From Leptospira limi (GTDB lineage Bacteria > Spirochaetota > Leptospiria > Leptospirales > Leptospiraceae), in NCBI RefSeq assembly GCF_026151395.1, contig NZ_JAMQPV010000001.1:1240001-1304000 (forward strand): a stretch of 64,000 bases of DNA, written 5' to 3'. This document shows, piece after piece, positions 36,818-46,646 of this stretch. The position numbers and the translations under genes are program-made. Below the pieces are notes generated by a model, which saw only the letters and a list, made by a program, of their open reading frames with translations, had not been told where the DNA came from and searched no databases. Within the stretch, counting starts at the first letter, position 1. Each line of letters starts with the position of its first letter.

Positions 36818-37585
36818 ATGCGTTTCATCGGCCCAATCATTTGCCTCGTATTGACAGTCAACTGTGCCACTTATTGGAAAAATCGGAAAAATGATCTGAA
36901 AGATATTGTTACCGTAGGAGCTGAAACTCCGATGTATGGAGCAGCTGTTAAAGTAGGGCCTCTTCCTATTGGATTTGTATTCCAAGGTGGCGAATCAGAA
37001 ATGGGAAAACGCGATTTAGGTCGTGGTGTTGGAATCAGAGGTGGAGAAATTGGTGGGTATCATTCCCAACAACTCGTCTTTGGTATCTTAGGTGGAGAAA
37101 GTTTCCATTCAGGTTCTCCTGTTCTTGATGCTAAGGGCAATTGGCTTGTGGATAAAAAAGGTATCCCCCTCACGAATGATGAAAGGTCCAATTTAAAAAG
37201 TTATAAGATGAGATATTATTCTTATTTTTATGATCCCGTCAAAGATAGAAAGGTAAGAAAAAAAGAACACTTTAGGCGAGAACTTACGAAAGACATCGTG
37301 GCAAGCACAGGTCAAAAAGAATTTTTAATTTACCTTCCCAAAGAAGATTTAAAACCATTTGGGTATCCTCCCGGTTATTCATGGAACGTCGAAGTAGTTG
37401 GTGGTGTGTACGGAGGAGCGAGAGTAGGATTTAATATTGCCGAAGCTTTTGATTTTTTGTTAGGATTTACCACCGTTGATTTGTTAGATGATGATGTGGA
37501 AGGAAAAGAAAAACCAAGTTTCCCTGGTTTTCCATTCCCAGCCCCTACCGACCAAGAAAACGAAGAAGAATCGGAAGGACCTTAA
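36818..37585 (+). CDS. Lipoprotein, unknown function
   Basis: A 255-residue lipoprotein with signal peptide and lipobox (LVLTVNC, C16). The mature N-terminus YWKNRKNDLKDIV is followed by glycine-rich, beta-barrel-like segments (GAAVKVGPLPIGFVFQGG, GGVYGGARVGFNIAEAFDFL) and a proline/acidic tail. The EAFDFLLGF segment resembles EIYDFLAGI in the lipoprotein at 57780-58718, so the two may be distant paralogues. No function is known. It is divergent from the WYL regulator with about 60 bp between the starts. Confidence 0.75.
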   Translation: MRFIGPIICLVLTVNCATYWKNRKNDLKDIVTVGAETPMYGAAVKVGPLPIGFVFQGGESEMGKRDLGRGVGIRGGEIGGYHSQQLVFGILGGESFHSGSPVLDAKGNWLVDKKGIPLTNDERSNLKSYKMRYYSYFYDPVKDRKVRKKEHFRRELTKDIVASTGQKEFLIYLPKEDLKPFGYPPGYSWNVEVVGGVYGGARVGFNIAEAFDFLLGFTTVDLLDDDVEGKEKPSFPGFPFPAPTDQENEEESEGP

Positions 37586-37590
37586 TTCAA

Positions 37591-37953
37591 TTATAGTTTG
37601 AAGTCTTTTGCAGTGATTTTGTTTTTAGGATCAAATGTTAACTTTAAAAACTTCTCTACTGTTTCTGGTTTTTCTTTGAGAGTGTAATACTGTTCTGGAA
37701 CATCACGGTCTTCTGCAAAGTACCAAGTCATGACTGTTCCACTTGGATCAATTGATTTTTCAGTTGGTTTGCCGAGGACTGCTTCTGTTTTCACCAATCC
37801 ATCACCTACTTTGATCATATCAATTTCAAGTTTGCGAAGTGCAGTGTGTGGGTGAACTTTTGTGCTTCCTGCTTGTACTTTGTTTCCTGAGGAACAAGCA
37901 ACAAGGAATAACACGGATGTAAGTGTACTAAGGATCAATAATCGTTTGAACAT
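37591..37953 (-). CDS. BamE/SmpA-like small lipoprotein
   Basis: A 120-residue lipoprotein with lipobox FLVAC followed by SSGNK. The mature part (IKVGDGLVKTEAVLGKPTEK, then TWYFAEDR) has the pattern of a BamE/SmpA/OmlA fold, which in other bacteria supports outer-membrane protein assembly or envelope integrity. No bam gene is nearby, so the role is inferred by fold only. It is convergent with the upstream plus-strand lipoprotein, with 5 bp between them. Confidence 0.7.
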   Translation of the reverse strand: MFKRLLILSTLTSVLFLVACSSGNKVQAGSTKVHPHTALRKLEIDMIKVGDGLVKTEAVLGKPTEKSIDPSGTVMTWYFAEDRDVPEQYYTLKEKPETVEKFLKLTFDPKNKITAKDFKL

Positions 37954-37984
37954 AAACCTTTCCTAAAATGGATTCGGAAAAATT

Positions 37985-39238
37985 CTACAGGATTGGATCT
38001 GGATTGGCAAGTGTAATCTTTTCTCTTTCTTCATCGATTCGGTTGATTTTACTCAAAATCTTTTTAAAAAATGGAATTGTCATAAAAACAAGTCCAATCT
38101 CTAAAAATCCAAAAAAGAAAGAAAGGGCGGAAAAACTGTATTCTTGGGGTAAGAGGGAATTAAAAACGGACTGCATTTGCACAGAAACAATCGGACCTAA
38201 CATAAAGCCAAGGGAACCCACACCAGTAAAAGCCGACATAGTGGTGGCTGTGAGTCCAGGTTTTGACATCTTACTTGCAAGCATCATAGATGGAACAAAC
38301 ATCACACCTGCTCCAACCCCACAGATGAGTAAAAAAATAAACAAAAACCAAAAATCATTAGTTGTTCCCGATAATCCTAAAAACACACCGTAAATCGTAG
38401 AACCAACAAGAACAAGTGGTAAAACACCTGTTTTGCGAGACAACAACGCTGACGGATAGGACAATAAACTCATCGGAAAAAGCACAAGTCCCAAAAACAC
38501 ACCCAACATCCCTGGGTGGAATGCTAACGTTTCCCTCAAATGGATGTTAAATGAAGAGATAATAAAGCCAACTGTAAAACGATCGATAAAATTAAATAAA
38601 AATGGAACAAAAAGGAATGGGTTTTCTAAAATTGCTAATTTTAAATCATTTAACTTAAAATCTTTTACTTTGTGGATTCCTTTGTCTTTTAACATGAATA
38701 AACTCATGATACCAACAAAAACTAAAATACCTGAGCCAACGTAAAAAGGTAATAGCGGATTACTCCTACCTAAAATTCCAAGAGGCATCCCAAAGGCTCC
38801 ACCAAGGGATAAAAACATTCCCGTGATTCCCATCAGAATTCCTTTGCCATAATAACGTTTGTTTTTGGGATCATTTTCCTGGTCAGCAGCAGAACTTAAG
38901 AGTAATCCAATAATGAAAATGTGGGATGCTCCTTCCAAAAAACGAAGGAATAAAAATAACCCCATATCTGTAACGACAGTTAAAAGATAAAATAATCCAG
39001 CGTCCAAAAAACAGAATAAACTGATGAAGTATTTTCTGTTTTTAAAACGATCAGAAATGATTCCCGCAACTGGAGCAAATAAAAAAGAACCTAACATGGG
39101 TATGCTTGTGAAATAAGCAACTTCCCAGTTGGATCCGAGCAGGCGGTCCTTAACGATATCTTTGACAACGGGCACAATCATTGTGACCGGTAACATCGAT
39201 AAAAAAACTAAAGTTACGAGTGTATACGGGAATCCCAA
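37985..39238 (-). CDS. MFS transporter downstream of haem oxygenase
   Basis: A 417-residue major facilitator with about 12 helices; the GIISDRFKNRKYFI loop between helices 2 and 3 is the MFS signature. The start is 3 bp after the haem oxygenase stop, so it is co-transcribed with it. It could import haem or export a haem product or iron chelate, but this is inference from context only. Confidence 0.82.
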   Translation of the reverse strand: MGFPYTLVTLVFLSMLPVTMIVPVVKDIVKDRLLGSNWEVAYFTSIPMLGSFLFAPVAGIISDRFKNRKYFISLFCFLDAGLFYLLTVVTDMGLFLFLRFLEGASHIFIIGLLLSSAADQENDPKNKRYYGKGILMGITGMFLSLGGAFGMPLGILGRSNPLLPFYVGSGILVFVGIMSLFMLKDKGIHKVKDFKLNDLKLAILENPFLFVPFLFNFIDRFTVGFIISSFNIHLRETLAFHPGMLGVFLGLVLFPMSLLSYPSALLSRKTGVLPLVLVGSTIYGVFLGLSGTTNDFWFLFIFLLICGVGAGVMFVPSMMLASKMSKPGLTATTMSAFTGVGSLGFMLGPIVSVQMQSVFNSLLPQEYSFSALSFFFGFLEIGLVFMTIPFFKKILSKINRIDEEREKITLANPDPIL

Positions 39239-39241
39239 AAA

Positions 39242-39922
39242 TTAACCTGCTGGTAGAAGAGTTTGGTAACGTTCCATTCCAATATTTTGTTTCAGATCGG
39301 AATCAAGTTCCATAAACAAAAATTTATTCAAATCAAACGTAGTTTTTGCTTCTTCTAGTAGTTCTGTTTTTTGTGAATCATTCAAAGGCAAAGTATCCAA
39401 ATTTTGGCGATAAATTCCTTTAAATGCCATTAAATCTTCGATCTCTGGAAATTCATAAAAAGCAGTTCCTTCATTCCCTTCCAGACCAAATGTTTTTGCC
39501 ACTACTTTTTTAATTGCCTGGCCACCAGATAAATCTCCCAAATAACGCACGTAAGCTTGTGCTACTAAAAGTTCAGGTTTGGAATTTGCAATTTTACGAA
39601 TATGATCGATGTAGTTTTGAGTCGCTTTGGAAACTTCTCCGCGAAGTTTTGTGCCAAACTTCTTTTGAAAACTGGAGATATCCTCTAAAAGGGCTTTTTC
39701 ACGAAAAAGGTTTGGGAAGTACAATTTGGATAGGATGGGATTGTCTTTATTTTGGCGGTAGAGGTCTTCCATGACTTGGTACACTGCGTGTAAACTTTCC
39801 AACTGGTAGGTGTAGGTTTGTGCGTCCAAACCTCCTCTGAAAATCGCACGGATGTAAGGTACTTTTTCCGTTTCCTCGTGTTTTTGTGCCGTTCCCTCTC
39901 GTAACATCATCGCAACTGACAT
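39242..39922 (-). CDS. Haem oxygenase
   Basis: A 226-residue haem oxygenase that opens haem to biliverdin, CO and ferrous iron. The proximal haem ligand H15 (REGTAQKHEETE) and the distal helix YVRYLGDLSGGQAIKK are conserved. Leptospires use haem as an iron source through this enzyme. A Fur-like palindrome 23 bp upstream of the start suggests iron control. It is the first gene of a two-gene unit with an MFS transporter. Confidence 0.93.
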   Translation of the reverse strand: MSVAMMLREGTAQKHEETEKVPYIRAIFRGGLDAQTYTYQLESLHAVYQVMEDLYRQNKDNPILSKLYFPNLFREKALLEDISSFQKKFGTKLRGEVSKATQNYIDHIRKIANSKPELLVAQAYVRYLGDLSGGQAIKKVVAKTFGLEGNEGTAFYEFPEIEDLMAFKGIYRQNLDTLPLNDSQKTELLEEAKTTFDLNKFLFMELDSDLKQNIGMERYQTLLPAG

Positions 39923-39944
39923 AATGACTCCTTGTCTCTGGATG

Positions 39945-39959
39945 TGAGAATCAATCTCA
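39945..39959. promoter_or_regulatory. Fur-like box upstream of haem oxygenase
   Basis: TGAGAATCAATCTCA matches 11 of 14 defined positions of the 7-1-7 Fur consensus TGATAATNATTATCA and is itself a near-palindrome. It is centred about 30 bp upstream of the haem oxygenase ATG. Binding is predicted from sequence and gene function only. Confidence 0.5.
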
Positions 39960-40002
39960 TATATGACACTTCCCTGACAATTGGGAGAACTGTCAAAGAG
40001 AA

Positions 40003-41133
40003 TTAAAGGGAATCTTCTTGGTTTGTTGAATTCCAGAATTCGAGTGGGGTGGACTTTCTTTGTTCTGGGTAGAGGAAATAAGAGAGGAAAAAAATCAGGA
40101 TCGAAACAACAATCCCGATGGTGGCAAGGACAACGTCTTTTCCCACTTTACGGAAGGTATCTAGATATGGGAGGTCCTTGTAGGTGATGACATTTAAAAT
40201 GATCTCACGACCAGCGAGGAGGCCAAGGAAAGCCCAAGTGGTGGACATTGGGATATTGCTAATTGCTTGGAAAAAAAATAACAAACTTCCATATACCAAA
40301 TCGACAATCGTGGCGGCCTTCGCCCATTGGATGTCGGATTTTTCAGAAACCACTTGTTGGATGGTGCCACCATTGGTTCGGATAATGACGAGAAGGGCAA
40401 AGATCAAAATGAAAACGGCAACAAGGAATTCAATCAATCCTAATTGTCTGGGAAGGAACACTGCGATATTGGCTGTGTCTTGGAAAAGCCATGCTACCCA
40501 AAGGTACATCGTTGATAACCATTGCAAACGTGACCAACGCCTTTCGGAAACAGGGTCTGGAGTGTGGACCTCATGGTATTCATGTGGGTCAACTTTGACT
40601 AGAATGGCCCAAACCGCAATGGCTACGAGGAAGGCAAGTCCATACCCAAAAAAAGATTTGGTTAACATTTGGTCGATGCTTTTGCCACCAAACAAACCTA
40701 AAACGAGAAATGTTGTGGAGACAGGTGCTCTAAGCCTAGTGATGACAACGAGTAAAACAGGTGCTAGGAGTTGGAGTAAGTTGAATTCTTTTGTTTCGGG
40801 AATGGAATCCAATCTATGGAAGTGGATTTCTCCGCCATGGAAAAACCAAGCAAGTAAGTGCACAAAAAATAAAAGACCACCGAATACGAGGATCTTATGG
40901 AGCCAATGGACTGACTTTTTACTTTCGATAAAGGTCCCGATGGTTTGGACTGCATCATTTCCTGCCACAGAGAATGATGCAATCGCAAAGGAAAACCATC
41001 CGAGATAATACCGAGGAATGCCCAGGAAATAACCAGCTGTGATCCCGATCACTAAAACGAAGGCAAAAACGAAAAAACGAATTTGGTCTTGTTTTGTTGG
41101 GTGCTGGTAATCAATTTCCTGGTTTTGGCTCAT
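40003..41133 (-). CDS. PiT-family-like inorganic phosphate transporter
   Basis: A 376-residue membrane protein with about 10 helices. Two repeated signatures match the PiT phosphate/sulfate permease family: [17 protein letters not shown] near the N-terminus and later [15 protein letters not shown] plus [18 protein letters not shown]. It is divergent from canonical PiT, so the substrate may be phosphate or another anion. Its ATG overlaps the stop of the acyltransferase gene by 4 bp. Confidence 0.8.
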   Translation of the reverse strand: MSQNQEIDYQHPTKQDQIRFFVFAFVLVIGITAGYFLGIPRYYLGWFSFAIASFSVAGNDAVQTIGTFIESKKSVHWLHKILVFGGLLFFVHLLAWFFHGGEIHFHRLDSIPETKEFNLLQLLAPVLLVVITRLRAPVSTTFLVLGLFGGKSIDQMLTKSFFGYGLAFLVAIAVWAILVKVDPHEYHEVHTPDPVSERRWSRLQWLSTMYLWVAWLFQDTANIAVFLPRQLGLIEFLVAVFILIFALLVIIRTNGGTIQQVVSEKSDIQWAKAATIVDLVYGSLLFFFQAISNIPMSTTWAFLGLLAGREIILNVITYKDLPYLDTFRKVGKDVVLATIGIVVSILIFFLSYFLYPEQRKSTPLEFWNSTNQEDSL

Positions 41134-41936
41134 GCATTCATGTAGTGTTTCGCATATCTCTCCGTAATTTCCTTGCGGTCGAAAAGAATGAACACGTCTG
41201 TAGTACCAAAAACAGAATCCAGTGCAGGAATTCCACAGATTTTAGCACCTACTCGGAGGTATCCTTTCAAAAGTGGAGGGATATTTTTGGAGATTGATTT
41301 CGGATCTTCTACATGAAAATTAGCATCAAAACCTGGAAGAACGTAATCAGGATTTGGATACACACGAAATTCTTCTGGTGCAATTGCATCTTTCGCTTTT
41401 AAAAATCCATAAGATTGTGATGCTACAGAAACATCAGTGGAGTGGATGGAACCACAACCCATGAGATAACGAACATTATGTTTGTTCATGAATTCTGCAA
41501 GGCCTTGCCATAATAAAGAAATTACAGAACCATCTCGGTATTCAGGGTGAACACAAGAACGTCCTACTTCAGCAATTTCATCTGGAAGGTTGTAAATGGA
41601 TGTGATATCAAATTCGTTTTCGCTGTAAAAACCGATTCCTTTTTTAGCATTTTGGCGAGTGAGGATACGATACGTTCCAACGATTTTTTTATCTTCTGTA
41701 GATTTATCAATTACGATTAAATGGTGGCAGTATAAATCATACTCATCACGATCTTTTCTTGTAGCAGAAGATTGTGGCAGACCTTCTCCCATTTCCAAGT
41801 TAAACACTTCATAACGTAACGCGAGTGCTCTTTCAATTTCGAGTTGGTTTTCTGCTAAACGAACTTCTAAGATTCGTTCTGTTTTACTGATTGTATTTGG
41901 TTTCATAGGATTTGTTTTCCTCTTGTTTATCTTCAT
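41130..41936 (-). CDS. OlsB-like GNAT N-acyltransferase
   Basis: A 268-residue protein of the Acetyltransf_5 (OlsB/haemolysin-like) group: [30 protein letters not shown] and [17 protein letters not shown] are characteristic. OlsB transfers a 3-hydroxyacyl chain from ACP to ornithine for ornithine lipids; homologues act on other amines, so the acceptor is uncertain. It is upstream of, and coupled with, the PiT-like gene. A 155-bp gap separates it from the next operon. Confidence 0.8.
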   Translation of the reverse strand: MKINKRKTNPMKPNTISKTERILEVRLAENQLEIERALALRYEVFNLEMGEGLPQSSATRKDRDEYDLYCHHLIVIDKSTEDKKIVGTYRILTRQNAKKGIGFYSENEFDITSIYNLPDEIAEVGRSCVHPEYRDGSVISLLWQGLAEFMNKHNVRYLMGCGSIHSTDVSVASQSYGFLKAKDAIAPEEFRVYPNPDYVLPGFDANFHVEDPKSISKNIPPLLKGYLRVGAKICGIPALDSVFGTTDVFILFDRKEITERYAKHYMNA

Positions 41937-42091
41937 ATTACGCTAAAGGATCTCGGTTACGATTATGTGACATTCCAATGAAATTCCAGGAAAGAATGTG
42001 GAAATCGATTCATTACAAATCGGTGACACAGTTCACTCTTACAGGAGACAATCTAAAAGAATGGTTTTCTTTTGAAATAAAGTAAAGAAAT

Positions 42092-43828
42092 TTAATTCCA
42101 ATTGGGTCCGAAAAAACGGGGAAACAATACTGAACAGTTATACGATTTTTCCCATGGACTATATAGTCTAAAGGAATCTAACAATGAATACTTTAATTTT
42201 ATGGATTCGGAATTTAGTTGGATAGGAACCGCCAAATACCCGTTCCACGAGCAAGCTTGATTCTCTGTATTGATAGCCTTAAATCCAGGGTGGAATTTCT
42301 GATTGATCACTAGGAGTTGCCCTTGGGGGAGTGGGCCAAAGCTAAAACGGTCTGGTTCCCAATTTGTGGGTTTGACAGATTGGAGAGATGGACTTAGAAA
42401 AAATTCTCCATGGTAATCTTTGGAATCATAAGTTACATTCAAGAAGGTAAACGTAAGGTTTTCGTAAATGTCATTGATCGATAGATTGGCTCTTAATGCT
42501 GGTAACATCCTGGAGTCTGATCCATAATCAGAAATCGAACCGATGGTGATCGGATAAATTTCTTGGTTATAGATGGTATGGGCAGGAGGTTGTAACACAA
42601 ATATTTCATCCAAATACTTGGTATTCATTTTTCTTGTATCAATGGTATGGAGGATGAGCAAAACAAAGATCACAATCGATAGGTAGATTTTGAATTTGGG
42701 ATTTGTTCGTTCCGTTAAGGATTTGATGTTTATGGCTAAACACCAAGTATACAACATAACAACACTAAGGCTCCAGCGCGGGTACACCCTTTCCTGGGAA
42801 TAAATCGGCAATTGTTCTAAAAGTTTCACAGGTGAAACAGTATCTACATTACCAAACATAATCCAGATGGTAAGAAATAATAAACCGACGATAAAAATCA
42901 TTTTACGTTTGGTTAAAATTAGGAGTGGTAATAAATAGAGTGGAATTTGGCCAAGATAGTTCCCATATTCCCAATAACGGTATTGCATTTGTGATAAGGA
43001 TTGGGAAAGAAGTGGGTGTTGGGAAGTTCCAAAGAAGATAGGATACAAATCAGAAATGGAGAGTGGAAATTGGTCGGGGACAAAATACCTTCCTACATGG
43101 TGGACAAATAAAAACATAGGTATCCATTTGAAGGAAAGTACAACAAGAACCAATAGTGCAATTTTAGAAAATCGGATGAATGATTCTTTTGGATTGGATG
43201 CATGGTAAATTTCCCAACAGCATAAAAAGAATAATAAAAAAGTGGCTTGGGTGATTGTATAAATTGCACCTTCAGATAACAAAATGTAGGTGATTAAGAT
43301 CACAAGTACAGGAATGCACTTACTTTTGTTTTGAATGGTGTACAAAAAATAAAAAAGAAACGCAGGCAAAAACAAACCTTGGACTTGGTTCATATGCCCA
43401 GCATAGAATTTTTGAAAAAAATATCCTGAGAATTGAAAGAAACAAACAAAGAGGATCGTTATGAGTTTCGAGGATTTATTATAAAGTTGGAAAGAATGGT
43501 AATTGAATCCTCCTGCGAGTACAAAATAAAATACGAAACTTAATTTTAAAGCAGTAAGGCTTGGAAATAGAATTGCCAGAAGATGAGTTAAACTTCCCAA
43601 TTTACTCGATGGATTTTCCCAAACAGGAAACCCAGCTCCATAATAGGGATTCCAGAGTGGAAAACTGTGAAAGTCTAAATAGGATTTTCGTAAAAACTCA
43701 ACATGAAATGTATACAAGTCCCAATCAAAACGACCTAGTAAATCGTTTGATTGGAAAACAATCGAAAAGTTCCAAAGGTAGAAAACAAAAAAGAATAAAA
43801 GGCCTAAACTTGACCTAATGTGCTTCAT
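42092..43828 (-). CDS. YfhO/GT-C-like multi-pass membrane protein
   Basis: A 578-residue protein with about 11-12 membrane helices and a C-terminal beta-rich periplasmic domain. The N-terminal DWDLYTFHVEFLRKS and FPLWNPYYGAGFPVWENP match the first loop of YfhO-type and related GT-C glycosyltransferases, where an aspartate binds the metal. It probably transfers a sugar in the envelope using a lipid-linked donor. The ATG (43828) overlaps the end of polA by 14 bp; the frame also opens further upstream, but that would sit deeper in polA. Confidence 0.75.
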   Translation of the reverse strand: MKHIRSSLGLLFFFVFYLWNFSIVFQSNDLLGRFDWDLYTFHVEFLRKSYLDFHSFPLWNPYYGAGFPVWENPSSKLGSLTHLLAILFPSLTALKLSFVFYFVLAGGFNYHSFQLYNKSSKLITILFVCFFQFSGYFFQKFYAGHMNQVQGLFLPAFLFYFLYTIQNKSKCIPVLVILITYILLSEGAIYTITQATFLLFFLCCWEIYHASNPKESFIRFSKIALLVLVVLSFKWIPMFLFVHHVGRYFVPDQFPLSISDLYPIFFGTSQHPLLSQSLSQMQYRYWEYGNYLGQIPLYLLPLLILTKRKMIFIVGLLFLTIWIMFGNVDTVSPVKLLEQLPIYSQERVYPRWSLSVVMLYTWCLAINIKSLTERTNPKFKIYLSIVIFVLLILHTIDTRKMNTKYLDEIFVLQPPAHTIYNQEIYPITIGSISDYGSDSRMLPALRANLSINDIYENLTFTFLNVTYDSKDYHGEFFLSPSLQSVKPTNWEPDRFSFGPLPQGQLLVINQKFHPGFKAINTENQACSWNGYLAVPIQLNSESIKLKYSLLDSFRLYSPWEKSYNCSVLFPRFFGPNWN

Positions 43829-46646
43829 CCCAATTTCCACCAAACTTCCCTTGTGCGACAATTGGAACTTTGAGTTTCATTGCAGATTCCATTTCCTCTT
43901 TTGCCATTTGGTAAAATTCTTTTTTTTCTTTCGGATCAACTTCAAATACTAATTCATCATGCACTTGTAATAAAAGTTTGGATCGAAAGGATTCTTTTTG
44001 GATTTTTTCATGGATCCGAATCATAGCCAATTTGATCATATCAGCCGATGTCCCTTGGATGGGAGAATTGATCGCAACTCGTTTGGCACCTTCACTTACC
44101 ATTTTATGGGTGGAGTGGATATCAGGAAGGTAACGCCTACGTCCAAGTAAGGTTTCTACATATCCATTTTCTTTGCAGAACTCAACGATCTCTTCCATAT
44201 AGGTGGCAACACCTTTGTATGCGGCAAAGTATTTCTCTATAAATTCTTTTGCTTCTTTTCGGCTGATTCTCAAATTATTAGACAATCCAAAAGAAGTAAC
44301 ACCATAAATCACAGAAAAATTCACCACTTTTGCTTTATTTCGCATATCGGGAGTTACTTGGTCTTCGGAAACTCCAAATATACCAGCAGCAGTTCGTTTG
44401 TGAATGTCCGCTCCCGATTTGTATGCATCAATCATATTGGGATCATTGGAGAAATGAGCCATGATCCTAAGTTCAATTTGACTATAGTCAAGGGAAAGGA
44501 TTTCATAGCCTTTTTTCGCAATAAATCCTTTTCGTAATAACCTTCCTTCTTCATCTTTGATGGGGATGTTTTGTAGGTTTGGATTGGTAGAAGAGAGTCG
44601 TCCCGTTGCTGCAATGGTTTGGTTATAACTTGTGTGGATCCGATTGGTTTTTGGATTCACGAGTGTTGGTAATGTATCTGTATATGTGGATTTTAATTTA
44701 GAGAATTTACGAATAGCCAATAAATCATCGATGATGGGATGAGTGCCTTGTAAAGATTCCAAAACCGAATGGTCGGTTGAATACCCAGTTTGCGTTTTTT
44801 TCTCAGCAGGCAATCGTAAGTCTTCAAATAAAACTGTTTGCAATTCCTTTGTAGAATTAACATTAAACTGTCTTCCCGCATAAAAATGAATGTTTTTTTC
44901 ATGTTCTTTGATTTTGGTATCAAAGGTAACTGACAAAGATTCAAAGTACTTTTTGTCTACAGCAATTCCTTCAAATTCCATATCGGCCAATGTAAGTAGT
45001 ACTGGCATCTCCATTTCATAAAACAGTTTTTTATGTATGCCTTCTTCCATTTTAGGTGCAAGGGCATTATGGAGTTGTAATGTGATGTCTGCATCTTCAC
45101 ATGCATATTCTGAAACTTTGTCTGGATCAATATCGTAGAGATTTTGTTTCTTTTTTCCTGTGCCAACTAACTCTTCATATGTGATGGTTTTGTAGTTGAG
45201 GTAATCAACAGCCATATCATCCATATTATGGCGTCGTTCTCCTGGATTTAAGAGATAGGAAGCAAGCATTGTATCAAAAAAAATGCCTTTTAATTCAATT
45301 CCATAATTTCTAAATACAAGTAGATCGTATTTAATGTTTTGGCCTAATTTTTTCCATTTTGTATCCTCTAACATTGGTTTGAGGATCTTAAGTGCTTCTT
45401 CTGCAGAAGGGAGAAGGTGGCTGTAAATGGATTCTGAATGGGAAAATGCAATGTAAAAAGCGACACCTGGTTCTTCCGAAAAGGAAATACCAAGTAATTC
45501 AGCCAACATCGGGTCTTGTGAGGTTGTTTCTGTATCAATAGATAATGGTTTTTTAGGATTTAGTTTTGAGATGATCTTTTTTAATTCATCAATGGATTGG
45601 ATACGTTTGTATGATTGTTTGGCGACAACTGCAGTCGTGGAAACAGCAGATTTTCCTTTTTTGGATCCATCTAAAGAAACTTCTGAGATTGTTTCTTTTT
45701 TTCCTTTCGATGATTTTTTGGCCGCAGGAAATTCTTCTTTTGTATCTCCATCACTTACAATGGGAATCCCAGCTTGTTTTGCTAAATCACGATGGAGGAC
45801 ATTGTAACCTTCGTCCTTAAAATACTGAACTTTTTTGGGATCATGGTAGTTCGGTAATTTTAGATCCGACTTTTTGATGTCTAGTTTGAGATTGGTTACG
45901 ATGGTTGCCAGTTTCCTGGATAAAAATGCATTTTCTTTTTCAGCAATGAGTTTATCGATAAGTGATTTGTTTTTGACCTTATCAATTTTTTTGTAAATGG
46001 TTTCTAAATCTCCAAATTCTTGGATGAGTTTTGCAGCACCTTTTTCTCCAATCCCTTTTACGCCAGGAATATTGTCAGAAGCATCACCTAGAAGTCCCAT
46101 ATAATCTGGAACTTGTTCTTTTGTGATCCCAATATTTGCCTTCACCCACTTGGGATCAATTTTTTCAAATTCAGATACACCCCGTTTCCCACGTAACATG
46201 TGTATGTTTTTGTCTAATACTTGGTATAAATCTTTATCACTTGAAAGTATGACTATTTCTTCAAATTCTTTTCCAAATTTTTTACAAAGAGAACCTATGA
46301 TATCATCTGCTTCAATGCCATTGATTTTATACATTGGGAATTCCAATGCTTGTAACATTTCATAAATTTTATGAATTTGAGGTTTTAAATCCTCAGGCAT
46401 AGGTTTTCTATGCGCTTTGTATTCTTCATAAAGATCGTTTCTTTCTAATCTTGTGCCTGGATCAAATGTGAAGGCTATATGGGTGACATGTTCATCTTGG
46501 AGCAGTTTAAAAAGCATCCTCCAAAATCCAAAAATAGCACCACTGGGTAATCCAGTTTTGGAATTGGTTAGATTAGAAGCAGCAAATGCAAAATAAGCCC
46601 GAAAGGCAAGTGCATGCCCATCAATGATTAATAATCTCCCACTCAT
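43815..46646 (-). CDS. polA: DNA polymerase I
   Basis: A 943-residue polymerase with all three domains. The 5'-3' exonuclease (about 1-290) has LLIDGHALAFRAYF-like start residues and GIEADDIIG. The 3'-5' exonuclease (about 360-540) keeps its acidic residues (SIDTETT, KYDLLVF, ACEDADIT), so proofreading should be active. The polymerase domain has LSLDYSQIELR and QVHDELVFEV. It removes RNA primers and fills repair gaps. The start overlaps the GT4 gene by 4 bp, so polA sits inside a unit of envelope genes. Confidence 0.97.
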   Translation of the reverse strand: MSGRLLIIDGHALAFRAYFAFAASNLTNSKTGLPSGAIFGFWRMLFKLLQDEHVTHIAFTFDPGTRLERNDLYEEYKAHRKPMPEDLKPQIHKIYEMLQALEFPMYKINGIEADDIIGSLCKKFGKEFEEIVILSSDKDLYQVLDKNIHMLRGKRGVSEFEKIDPKWVKANIGITKEQVPDYMGLLGDASDNIPGVKGIGEKGAAKLIQEFGDLETIYKKIDKVKNKSLIDKLIAEKENAFLSRKLATIVTNLKLDIKKSDLKLPNYHDPKKVQYFKDEGYNVLHRDLAKQAGIPIVSDGDTKEEFPAAKKSSKGKKETISEVSLDGSKKGKSAVSTTAVVAKQSYKRIQSIDELKKIISKLNPKKPLSIDTETTSQDPMLAELLGISFSEEPGVAFYIAFSHSESIYSHLLPSAEEALKILKPMLEDTKWKKLGQNIKYDLLVFRNYGIELKGIFFDTMLASYLLNPGERRHNMDDMAVDYLNYKTITYEELVGTGKKKQNLYDIDPDKVSEYACEDADITLQLHNALAPKMEEGIHKKLFYEMEMPVLLTLADMEFEGIAVDKKYFESLSVTFDTKIKEHEKNIHFYAGRQFNVNSTKELQTVLFEDLRLPAEKKTQTGYSTDHSVLESLQGTHPIIDDLLAIRKFSKLKSTYTDTLPTLVNPKTNRIHTSYNQTIAATGRLSSTNPNLQNIPIKDEEGRLLRKGFIAKKGYEILSLDYSQIELRIMAHFSNDPNMIDAYKSGADIHKRTAAGIFGVSEDQVTPDMRNKAKVVNFSVIYGVTSFGLSNNLRISRKEAKEFIEKYFAAYKGVATYMEEIVEFCKENGYVETLLGRRRYLPDIHSTHKMVSEGAKRVAINSPIQGTSADMIKLAMIRIHEKIQKESFRSKLLLQVHDELVFEVDPKEKKEFYQMAKEEMESAMKLKVPIVAQGKFGGNWDEAH

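Noticed and set aside
40184..41008. A 274-codon plus-strand open frame antisense to the PiT-like gene
   Set aside because: It lies wholly within a well-supported membrane-protein gene, its product has no domain or sensible membrane pattern, and the opposite strand has clear family motifs.
41978..42085. A 35-codon plus-strand frame between the OlsB-like and YfhO-like genes
   Set aside because: It starts with ATG but has no ribosome-binding site and is too short to judge.
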